From assembly GCA_964630015.1 (NCBI GenBank), contig CAZVTJ010000024.1, positions 1 through 11,864 on the forward strand: 11,864 nucleotides of DNA, written 5' to 3'. The number at the start of each line of letters is the position of its first letter. Within the stretch, counting starts at the first letter, position 1. Positions 6,415 to 11,864 of this stretch are shown here, piece by piece. The translations under genes and the position numbers were made by a program. Origin of the DNA: CAZERT01 sp964630015. GTDB taxonomy: Bacteria; Patescibacteriota; Microgenomatia; UBA10105; UBA927. The notes under the pieces are model-generated. The model was given only the letters and a program-made list of their open reading frames with translations, had not been told where the DNA came from and did not search any database.

Positions 6415-6529
6415 ATATTCGGGAAAAGTGCGGGAATAAGGTACTAACTTTTTTATTCACCAGTTGTTTTTCCCGCATATCCGTTGTATTGTACAAGTAA
6501 TCCAGGGGAAAACTAGCCTTTTTTCCCGC
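6410..6529. repeat. Interleaved inverted repeats with GCGGGAAA motifs
   Basis: Between nnrD and fic, GGTGAATA (6410-6417) is complementary to TATTCACC (6454-6461), and TGCGGGAA (6429-6436) to TTCCCGCA (6470-6477). The arms are interleaved in the order A, B, A', B'. CGGGAAAA (6420-6427) can also pair with TTTTCCCG (6468-6475). A further TTTTTTCCCGC is at 6519-6529. There are thus four CGGGAA-type motifs in 110 bp, two per orientation. The first arm includes the nnrD stop codon. Possible readings are operator sites for fic or a pseudoknot-forming 3' end of the nnrD message. Confidence 0.5.
6447..6454 (+). terminator. Possible weak terminator after nnrD
   Basis: ACTTTTTT at this position can pair its ACTTTT with AAAAGT at 6424-6429 and ends in a run of six T. 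The stem has only one G-C pair and the loop is 17 nt, so efficiency as a Rho-independent terminator is doubtful. Confidence 0.2.
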
Positions 6530-6545
6530 TCATACAGGATCATAT

Positions 6546-7592
6546 ATGTATTCACCGCTCTATACTATAACAACAAAAATGCTCAAAATGATCGGAACGA
6601 TCGAAGCGGCAAAGGAAGTCGTGGAGAATGCGCCGCTTGTCCCAGCATGGGAAGCAAAATTCCGAGAAGAAGCCATCGTCCGTACCGTCCACCACGGAAC
6701 GCATATTGAAGGGAACGGACTTAACTTTACCGAAGCAGAGAAAGTATTAGCTGGCGCGCAGATCGTGGGTAGGGATCGGGATATCCAGGAAGTGCTTAAC
6801 TACCGCAATGTGATTACCTTTATTGAGACATTTGACAAAAATGACGTAACCGAGGATGTGCTTAAACACCTTCACGAACTAACAACCTACAGAATTCTCC
6901 CCGAGGAGGCAAGCGGGCAGTACCGAAGAAGTCAGGTCGTCATAAAGAATTCGCAAACCGGTGAAATTACCTTCCGTCCGCCACCAGCGTTGGAAGTTCC
7001 TTTTTTGGTTGCGGATTTTTTGCTTTGGTTTAATGGAGTGCAACCCGATGACGTACATCCAGTCATTAAAGCAGGAATCGCCCATTATGAACTTGTACGG
7101 ATCCATCCATTTTTAGATGGGAATGGACGGGTTTCCCGCGCAATGGCGCTTTTGACACTGTTCCGCGAGGGCTATGACGTGAAGCGGTTCTTTTCCCTTG
7201 AGGAACATTACGACCGTGAACCGATGAATTATTACGGAGCCCTCCAAAGTGTTGCCCAGATGGACGGCAACCAGACCGCATGGCTTGAATACTTTATCGA
7301 AGGGCTGGCTATTGAGCTTACCCGGATAAAGGAAAAAGTGAAATCGCTTTCTACGGACGTGAAGCTGAAAAAATCACTTGGGGGACACCAGATGACGCTT
7401 ACCGAGCGGCAGATTAAGATTGTTGAGTATATTCAGGAAAACGGATTTTTGCAGAATAAGGCATTTTTTGAGCTTTTCCCCATGATTTCCGAGGATACGG
7501 TGCTTCGGGAGATTAAGGATTTGGTTTCCAAAGGAATATTGGTAAAACAGGGCACAACAAAAGGCGTCCGGTATTCCCTGCGCAGCGGATAG
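6546..7592 (+). CDS. fic: Fic family protein with C-terminal winged helix
   Basis: This 348-residue protein probably transfers AMP or another nucleotide moiety to a protein hydroxyl. An N-terminal Fic_N-like part (about 5-60) contains THIEGN at 52-57, whose E55 corresponds to the inhibitory-helix glutamate of auto-inhibited Fic enzymes. The usual Ser/Thr four residues before it is Gly. The Fic core (about 105-255) includes the flap region GQYRRSQVVI (125-134) and the complete active-site loop HPFLDGNGRVSR (187-198), so catalysis is expected. Residues 284-345 look like a winged helix-turn-helix (TERQIKIVEYIQ through VRYSL), suggesting DNA binding. The ATG at 6546 is chosen because YSPLYTITTKML matches the usual family N-terminus; an in-frame ATG at 6579 is an alternative. 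No Shine-Dalgarno is seen. A cognate antitoxin gene is not present, consistent with built-in inhibition. The target is unknown. Confidence 0.9.
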   Translation: MYSPLYTITTKMLKMIGTIEAAKEVVENAPLVPAWEAKFREEAIVRTVHHGTHIEGNGLNFTEAEKVLAGAQIVGRDRDIQEVLNYRNVITFIETFDKNDVTEDVLKHLHELTTYRILPEEASGQYRRSQVVIKNSQTGEITFRPPPALEVPFLVADFLLWFNGVQPDDVHPVIKAGIAHYELVRIHPFLDGNGRVSRAMALLTLFREGYDVKRFFSLEEHYDREPMNYYGALQSVAQMDGNQTAWLEYFIEGLAIELTRIKEKVKSLSTDVKLKKSLGGHQMTLTERQIKIVEYIQENGFLQNKAFFELFPMISEDTVLREIKDLVSKGILVKQGTTKGVRYSLRSG

Positions 7593-7599
7593 CCGTCGT

Positions 7600-9393
7600 A
7601 TGAAGTTTTCCACACTTTCCCAATATTTTTCCACACTAGAACAAACTTCATCACGGCTTGTTATGACGCGCCTTCTTGCAGAGCTCTTTCACCAAGTAAG
7701 TGAGGATGAAATCGGTCCGATCTGTTATCTTCTGGAGGGTAGGGTAGCGCCTTTGTTTGAGCCAGTTGAATTTGGTATCGCAGATCAATTTATGATTCGC
7801 GCAATTGCACGGGCAACGGATACGCCGATTAGCGCGGTTAAAGAGGCTTTTTCCAAAACCGGGGATTTGGGGACTGCTGCCCAACTGCTTGCCGGAAGGG
7901 GGGTTCCGGATGCGCAGGGAGCAGCGTATGAACAGACGGCGCTGTTGACAACGGAAAAAGCGAAACTGGCAACCATGGATAGCTCCGTTTTGGAAGTATT
8001 TGACGTTCTTTCTACCATTGCACACACCCAGGGCGTTGGGTCTCAGGAGAAAAAGGTTGAACTTTTGGCCGGACTTCTTGCCGGCATTGATCCGGGAAGT
8101 GTGCGGTTTGTTGTGCGGATACCACTAGGAAAACTCCGACTTGGATTTTCCGATATGACCATCCTTGATGGGCTTTCCTGGATGCTTGGTGGGGATAAAT
8201 CCAAACGGGAAGTGCTGGAAAACGGATGGAGTGTCCGGTCCGATCTTGGCTATATTGCCCGTGTGGTTAAGCGTGAAGGTATTGCCGGTATCGAAACCAT
8301 ACAACCATCACCTGGAACTCCGATTGTTCCGGCATTGTGCCAGCGCATCGGGACAACGGAGGAAATGATTACCAAGATGGGGGAGGTTGATGCTGAGCCC
8401 AAATTTGACGGCGTACGGACACAAATTCACTTTATCCGGGGAAAGGGAAAAAATTCCGATATGATAACCAGTTTTTCCCGGAATCTGGAAAATACGACCG
8501 CCATGTATCCCGAACTTATGAAGCTTGGCAGCTATTTGGATGGTAAAAGCGTTATTTTGGATACTGAGGCAGTCGGATATGATGAGAAAACCGGAAATTT
8601 TGTGCCGTTTCAGGAAACGGTAACGAGAAAAAGAAAACATGACATAGCCTCTGCAAGTCAGGGAATTCCCCTGAAATTTTTTGTTTTTGATATTCTGGTA
8701 AAAAACGGCGTATCACTTCTGGATGAGCCGCTTTCAGCGCGCCGAAAGATTCTTCGTAATACGCTTCAGGAAGGCGGGCCATTTTCCATGACGGACCATA
8801 TTGTCACCAGCGACCCCGATGTTCTTCGTGCCTACCATAAAACACAACGGGAGAAGGGTCTTGAGGGAATTGTCGTAAAACAATGGAACAGTACGTATGA
8901 GCCAGGAAGAAAAGGATTCCGATGGGTAAAACTGAAGGAAGAAGAAGGCAAAAGCGGAAAACTCACCGACACGATCGACTGCGTAATCATGGGGTATAGT
9001 CGTGGGGAAGGGAAGCGCTCTGGTTTTGGCATAGGACAATTTTTGGTTGGAATTCTGGATGGGGGTATATTTACAACGATTTCCAAGATCGGAACGGGGG
9101 TCAGTGACGATCTGTGGCAGACACTAGAGTCGCGGTTGTCCAAGTTGAAGGTGACAAAAAAACCAAAAGAGTATGCCCAAACGGACAAATTACTTGTTCC
9201 CGATTATTGGATTGTCCCGTCCGTTGTTGTGGAGATTGCAGCTGATGATCTAACGGTATCACCGGTACATGGCGCTGGGTACGCTCTGCGATTCCCCAGA
9301 CTGGTTAGGATGAGGGAAGACAAATCACCCAATGAGGCAACGACCAAGGAAGAGGTCCTTCGCATGTATTCCCAGCAAAATGTCCGCATGTAG
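7600..9393 (+). CDS. lig: ATP-dependent DNA ligase, archaeal/eukaryotic LigI-like
   Basis: This 597-residue ligase seals nicks in duplex DNA using ATP. An N-terminal DNA-binding domain (about 1-215) with the KLRLGFSDMTILDGL stretch (178-192) is followed by the nucleotidyltransferase core. Motif I is EPKFDGVR with the adenylated lysine at K268. Motif III-type FFVFDIL is at 360-366, motif IV LEGIVVK at 421-427, and motif V WVKLK at 442-446. The C-terminal OB domain ends with RFPRLVRMREDKS at 564-576, as in archaeal replicative ligases. All catalytic motifs are intact and length is normal for the three-domain type. It begins 7 bp after the fic stop, so the two are probably co-transcribed. No Shine-Dalgarno is clear. 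Whether a NAD-dependent LigA also exists cannot be seen. The distribution suggests old transfer from archaea, which is inference. Confidence 0.95.
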   Translation: MKFSTLSQYFSTLEQTSSRLVMTRLLAELFHQVSEDEIGPICYLLEGRVAPLFEPVEFGIADQFMIRAIARATDTPISAVKEAFSKTGDLGTAAQLLAGRGVPDAQGAAYEQTALLTTEKAKLATMDSSVLEVFDVLSTIAHTQGVGSQEKKVELLAGLLAGIDPGSVRFVVRIPLGKLRLGFSDMTILDGLSWMLGGDKSKREVLENGWSVRSDLGYIARVVKREGIAGIETIQPSPGTPIVPALCQRIGTTEEMITKMGEVDAEPKFDGVRTQIHFIRGKGKNSDMITSFSRNLENTTAMYPELMKLGSYLDGKSVILDTEAVGYDEKTGNFVPFQETVTRKRKHDIASASQGIPLKFFVFDILVKNGVSLLDEPLSARRKILRNTLQEGGPFSMTDHIVTSDPDVLRAYHKTQREKGLEGIVVKQWNSTYEPGRKGFRWVKLKEEEGKSGKLTDTIDCVIMGYSRGEGKRSGFGIGQFLVGILDGGIFTTISKIGTGVSDDLWQTLESRLSKLKVTKKPKEYAQTDKLLVPDYWIVPSVVVEIAADDLTVSPVHGAGYALRFPRLVRMREDKSPNEATTKEEVLRMYSQQNVRM

Positions 9394-9413
9394 ATTCCCC
9401 AAAAACCATTGGA

Positions 9414-9419
9414 TACAAT
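9414..9419 (+). promoter_or_regulatory. -10-like element of the antiporter gene
   Basis: TACAAT, in the context TTGGATACAATG, ends 6 bp before the antiporter ATG and lies in the 32-bp spacer after the ligase stop. No clear -35 box is seen. It is the third GATACAAT copy at 6-7 bp from a start codon in this window. Confidence 0.45.
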
Positions 9420-9425
9420 GAATGC

Positions 9426-10364
9426 ATGGTATTTGTTTTGATCTTAGGATTCCTGTTTACCGCGGCACTGTTAAATTATTGCGCGGATCATGTCGTGAGG
9501 ATAACTAATTCGCTCTCTAAATCGCTTCATATTAAAAGTTTTATTATTGGGTTTGTGCTTGTTGGAATAACAACGACATTTCCGGAAATGTTTGTTGCAG
9601 CCAATGCAGTAACAAGTGGACTCCCTGAAATTACTGTCGGAAACCTATTGGGTGGGATTATTCTTCTGACGGGATTCGTGTTTGGACTGGGTTCTATCGC
9701 ATTGGGACGCATAACACTCAACCATGGGTTTACGAAATTTGACATCCTGCTTTCTTCCATCATTCTTGCTTCACCTGTTTTTGTATTGTGGGACGGGGAA
9801 TTGACACGGCTGGATGGGGTATTGTTGGTTTTTTTGTACTGTGTTCAACTTGTGGCTCTTGGACAGCGGGAACATGTGGTGACGATGGTAGAAGAGCATG
9901 TTTCGATGATCAAACACCCGGTTCATCAGGCGCTGGTGTTTCTATTTGGAGTCATTGGCGTTGCAGCCGCATCACACATATTTATTTACATCTGTAAAAC
10001 ACTTGCCCAAATGATAGACATTCCGGAGTTGGTGTTGGGACTTTTTGTCGTGAGCATCGGCACAAACCTTCCAGAGATATTCTTAACAATCGATGCGGTT
10101 GTGAAAAAACAGCGCAATATTGCCTACGGCAGCATTTTGGGAAGCAGTGTGATTAATCCTGCCGTTTTGGGAGTTATTGGAGTTTTTTCACCGTTTGTTG
10201 TGGGCGATTTGGGGAAGCTTCGGATTACCCTGATTATCCTTTTTTTTGCTGCAGCATATTTTTATTGGGCGGCCTCCAGCAAACGGGATATTACCAGAAC
10301 CGAAGGAGTGGGATTGTTTCTGATGTATCTTCTTTTTATCTGTCTTGAGCTGTTTCCGGTTTGA
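9426..10364 (+). CDS. CaCA-superfamily cation antiporter
   Basis: This 312-residue membrane protein has about ten hydrophobic segments and the two inverted alpha-repeats of the Ca2+/cation antiporter superfamily, which exchange Na+ or H+ for Ca2+ or other cations. Repeat 1 (about 44-83) has GITTTFPE at 47-54 and VGNLLGG at 71-77. Repeat 2 (about 205-250) has GTNLPEIFL at 212-220 and YGSILGSSVIN at 234-244. The acidic residues E54 and E217 are present. The Asn of the usual GSN element is Ile78 in repeat 1 and Ser241 in repeat 2, so ion choice may differ from YrbG-like exchangers, and an H+-coupled role is possible. It starts 33 bp after the ligase gene with its own -10-like box and ends 36 bp before the glycosyltransferase ATG. 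Superfamily is firm; the ions are not. Confidence 0.85.
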   Translation: MVFVLILGFLFTAALLNYCADHVVRITNSLSKSLHIKSFIIGFVLVGITTTFPEMFVAANAVTSGLPEITVGNLLGGIILLTGFVFGLGSIALGRITLNHGFTKFDILLSSIILASPVFVLWDGELTRLDGVLLVFLYCVQLVALGQREHVVTMVEEHVSMIKHPVHQALVFLFGVIGVAAASHIFIYICKTLAQMIDIPELVLGLFVVSIGTNLPEIFLTIDAVVKKQRNIAYGSILGSSVINPAVLGVIGVFSPFVVGDLGKLRITLIILFFAAAYFYWAASSKRDITRTEGVGLFLMYLLFICLELFPV

Positions 10365-10388
10365 TCATTTTTGGTTTTTGTGTACAAT
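10361..10388 (+). promoter_or_regulatory. Candidate promoter of the glycosyltransferase gene
   Basis: TTGATC (10361-10366) and TACAAT (10383-10388) are separated by 16 bp; the first overlaps the antiporter stop codon. The -10-like box ends 12 bp before the ATG, predicting a leader of about 5-6 nt. Read-through from the antiporter gene is an alternative. Confidence 0.4.
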
Positions 10389-10400
10389 GAAGCCCTATAT

Positions 10401-11225
10401 ATGGAAAAACCGTTGTTTTCCGTCATTATTCCGGCGCTTAACGAAGAACGATTCCTTCCACTCCTTTTGGAATCACTCCAAAGGCAGGATATGAAGTCGT
10501 TTGAAGTGATCGTGGTTGACGGGGAATCCACCGACGCAACCGTATATAAAACAAAAAGGTTCGCAAAAAAACTTCCTAAGCTTAGAATTGTTACTGCTCA
10601 TCCGCGCGGCCTTCCACGTCAACGGAATCTTGGTGCAACCCATGCTCGGGGCACATGGCTTGTTTTTTCGGATGCCGATAACCTATTTTTTCCCTATGCA
10701 CTTTCGCGCATGAAGGCATTTATCAGGGAAAAATCACCGGTCTTTTTTACATCCTGGTTTCGAAGCGACAGCGATGTTACCAGCGATAGCGTGGTAACAC
10801 TTCTTTCCCTTATGACGATTGAAGGATCGGTATCTATTAAAAAACCGTTTTCTCCCGGACCGCTTACCATCATCAGGTCAGATGTATTTGCCCGGGCTGG
10901 CGGGTATAACGAATCCCTCGGGTGGGGAGAGGATTTTGAATTTTCCAAACGAGTGTGCAGTTTTGGGTACCCACTTTCCGTACTCCGTGAGACGCTCTAT
11001 ATATGGTCTATGCGGCGGTTCCGGAAAGAAGGGACGCTCCATGTGCTTCGGAAGTTTTCCATGGCGATGCTGTACGGCTTGTTAACCAATAAGGCACTTA
11101 CAAAGATGCCCGGATACGTAATGGGTGGACACATCTATTCCAAAAAAGAAACGACAACGTGGAATCAAAAATTGGTCACACTTCGTCACAGGCTTTCCCA
11201 CCTCATCTCAGAAACATTTTCTTAA
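10401..11225 (+). CDS. Family 2 glycosyltransferase
   Basis: This 274-residue GT-A fold protein transfers a sugar from a nucleotide-sugar donor to an acceptor, probably in envelope polysaccharide or glycolipid synthesis. It starts with FSVIIPALNEE (6-16), has VVDGESTD at 38-45, the metal-binding SDADN at 90-94 (D91, D93), and the GWGEDFEF region (174-181) whose E177/D178 fit the catalytic-base area. The last 70 residues are basic and probably membrane-associated; I see no clear transmembrane helix. An in-frame TTG at 10371 would add ten residues, but the ATG at 10401 puts the family start motif at the N-terminus and lies behind a promoter-like element. The sugar and acceptor cannot be inferred. 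The Wzx-type flippase on the left could act in the same pathway. Confidence 0.88.
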   Translation: MEKPLFSVIIPALNEERFLPLLLESLQRQDMKSFEVIVVDGESTDATVYKTKRFAKKLPKLRIVTAHPRGLPRQRNLGATHARGTWLVFSDADNLFFPYALSRMKAFIREKSPVFFTSWFRSDSDVTSDSVVTLLSLMTIEGSVSIKKPFSPGPLTIIRSDVFARAGGYNESLGWGEDFEFSKRVCSFGYPLSVLRETLYIWSMRRFRKEGTLHVLRKFSMAMLYGLLTNKALTKMPGYVMGGHIYSKKETTTWNQKLVTLRHRLSHLISETFS

Positions 11226-11228
11226 ATT

Positions 11229-11259
11229 TTTCCAGTGCACACCATCATGGAAATTTTTT
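11229..11259 (+). terminator. Rho-independent-like terminator after the glycosyltransferase
   Basis: TTTCCA (11229-11234) and TGGAAA (11248-11253) form a 6-bp stem with a 13-nt loop, followed immediately by six T (11254-11259). The stem begins 3 bp after the gene's stop codon. It is short with two G-C pairs, but the geometry is right. The second arm doubles as the possible -35 box of the next gene. Confidence 0.45.
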
Positions 11260-11276
11260 ATCCCTTGGCGTATAGT
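11248..11276 (+). promoter_or_regulatory. Candidate promoter of the endoQ-like gene
   Basis: TGGAAA (11248-11253) and TATAGT (11271-11276) are 17 bp apart, each close to the -35 and -10 consensus. The -10-like box ends 11 bp before the ATG, predicting a leader of about 4-5 nt. It overlaps the preceding terminator-like hairpin. Confidence 0.42.
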
Positions 11277-11287
11277 GAAACTCGCGT

Positions 11288-11864
11288 ATGCGCATCATTG
11301 CTGATCTCCATCTCCATTCAAAATTTTCCCGCGCCGTATCGCGCGACATGACGATACCAAATATTGCCCTGTGGGCAGAAAGAAAGGGGATTGACCTTGT
11401 TGCAACAGGAGATTTTACGCACCCCCGGTGGCTTGAGGAGATTTCATCGACACTTTCTGAAAACGGAACGGGAATTCTTTCTCTCAAGGAACCAATCGCC
11501 GGGGAGCAGGGCAAGCAATCAAAGCCGCGTTTTCTTTTATCAACGGAAATTTCCACAATTTATAAATATCAGGGAAAAACGCGCAGAATCCATACGCTTC
11601 TTTGGGTTCCAACCATCGCCTCGGCACGCGCCATCGGACAAGCACTGACACAGGCAGGATGTAATCTTTTATCTGACGGCAGACCGATAATCGGGCTTAC
11701 CTTAGTACAGCTTTCCGAATTGATTTTTAGCGTTGAGCCAAACGCACTTATTGTTCCAGCTCACATTTGGACGCCATGGTTTTCCGTCTACGGAGCAATG
11801 GGAGGATTTCAATCTTTACAAGAGGCATTTGGGCCGTATGCAAACCGTATTTATGCGGTGGAAA
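11288..11864 (+). CDS. endoQ: Endonuclease Q-like PHP protein, 3' end cut off
   Basis: The first 192 codons are visible and the gene runs off the window. The product begins with the PHP metal-binding motif ADLHLHSKFSR (5-15), giving H8 and H10. It continues with GIDLVATGDFTHPRW (34-48), STEISTIY (85-92), RRIHTLLW (99-106), SDGRPIIG (129-136) and VPAHIWTPWF (156-165). This string of motifs is characteristic of the EndoQ family, which nicks DNA 5' of deaminated bases (uracil, hypoxanthine, xanthine) and abasic sites. It is known from Thermococcales, some methanogens and a few bacteria. Older annotations of this family read 'UvrD-like' or 'phosphotransferase'. No Shine-Dalgarno is present. Functional call is by family motif recall only; the C-terminal zinc-binding part is outside the window. 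Confidence 0.85.
   Translation, partial: MRIIADLHLHSKFSRAVSRDMTIPNIALWAERKGIDLVATGDFTHPRWLEEISSTLSENGTGILSLKEPIAGEQGKQSKPRFLLSTEISTIYKYQGKTRRIHTLLWVPTIASARAIGQALTQAGCNLLSDGRPIIGLTLVQLSELIFSVEPNALIVPAHIWTPWFSVYGAMGGFQSLQEAFGPYANRIYAVE

Noticed and set aside
6566..6571. TATAAC 7 bp before the in-frame ATG at 6579, suggesting a shorter Fic protein.
   Set aside because: The residues before 6579 (YSPLYTITTKM) match the usual Fic N-terminus, so the start at 6546 is preferred; kept only as an alternative.
7606..7635. Two TTTTCCACA copies 21 bp apart at the start of the ligase gene, each one mismatch from a DnaA box.
   Set aside because: They encode the repeated FST of KFSTLSQYFSTLEQ inside the gene, and TTTTCC is common throughout the window.
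1..11864. Search for CRISPR-like repeats, tRNA genes, insertion sequences and attachment sites.
   Set aside because: No regularly spaced repeats, no tRNA T-loop/acceptor pairs, no transposase or integrase motifs were found by reading.

Overview
The window looks like a chromosomal segment of a small-genome bacterium, most likely a member of the Patescibacteria (Candidate Phyla Radiation), possibly a Microgenomates-type lineage. The phylum-level guess rests on the gene set: a minimal RNase H, a KhpB/Jag that is only KH plus R3H, an archaeal-type ATP-dependent DNA ligase, an endonuclease Q-type PHP protein, very short spacers and several ATGA stop/start overlaps. The finer placement is weak. TGA is used as a stop (rnpA, yidD, recF, nnrD, the antiporter), so this is standard code 11 and not one of the TGA-recoded CPR lineages. 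No mobile element, CRISPR array, tRNA or rRNA was seen.

Layout: everything left of about 4,300 is on the minus strand and everything right of it is on the plus strand. Reading leftward from 4,272 is the classical cluster rpmH-rnpA-yidD-yidC-jag/khpB (ribosomal protein L34, RNase P protein, membrane-insertion factors, RNA-binding KH/R3H protein). A gene-free 275-bp stretch with several small inverted repeats follows, then a Wzx-type polysaccharide flippase and an RNase HI. Reading rightward from 4,346 are recF and a stand-alone NAD(P)HX dehydratase (nnrD, overlapping recF by ATGA), a Fic-family AMPylase-like protein with a C-terminal winged helix, an ATP-dependent DNA ligase 7 bp behind it, a CaCA-type cation antiporter, a family 2 glycosyltransferase, and the 5' part of an endonuclease Q-like gene cut by the window edge.

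How the parts fit: recF, the ligase, EndoQ and RNase H form a loose DNA-maintenance theme. The flippase and glycosyltransferase belong to surface glycan assembly. The rpmH operon serves ribosome and tRNA maturation and membrane protein insertion. The most interesting non-genic signal is promoter placement. Several genes that begin transcription units have a -10-like hexamer (TACAAT, TATAAT or TATTCT) ending only 6-9 bp before the start codon, two of them with a -35-like box at 16-17 bp. This implies leaderless or nearly leaderless mRNAs. The inner operon genes jag and nnrD instead carry purine-rich Shine-Dalgarno-like stretches. A second unexplained signal is a cluster of GCGGGAAA-type motifs arranged as interleaved inverted repeats upstream of fic. 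I do not see a clearly undescribed multi-gene system; most of the window is core housekeeping.
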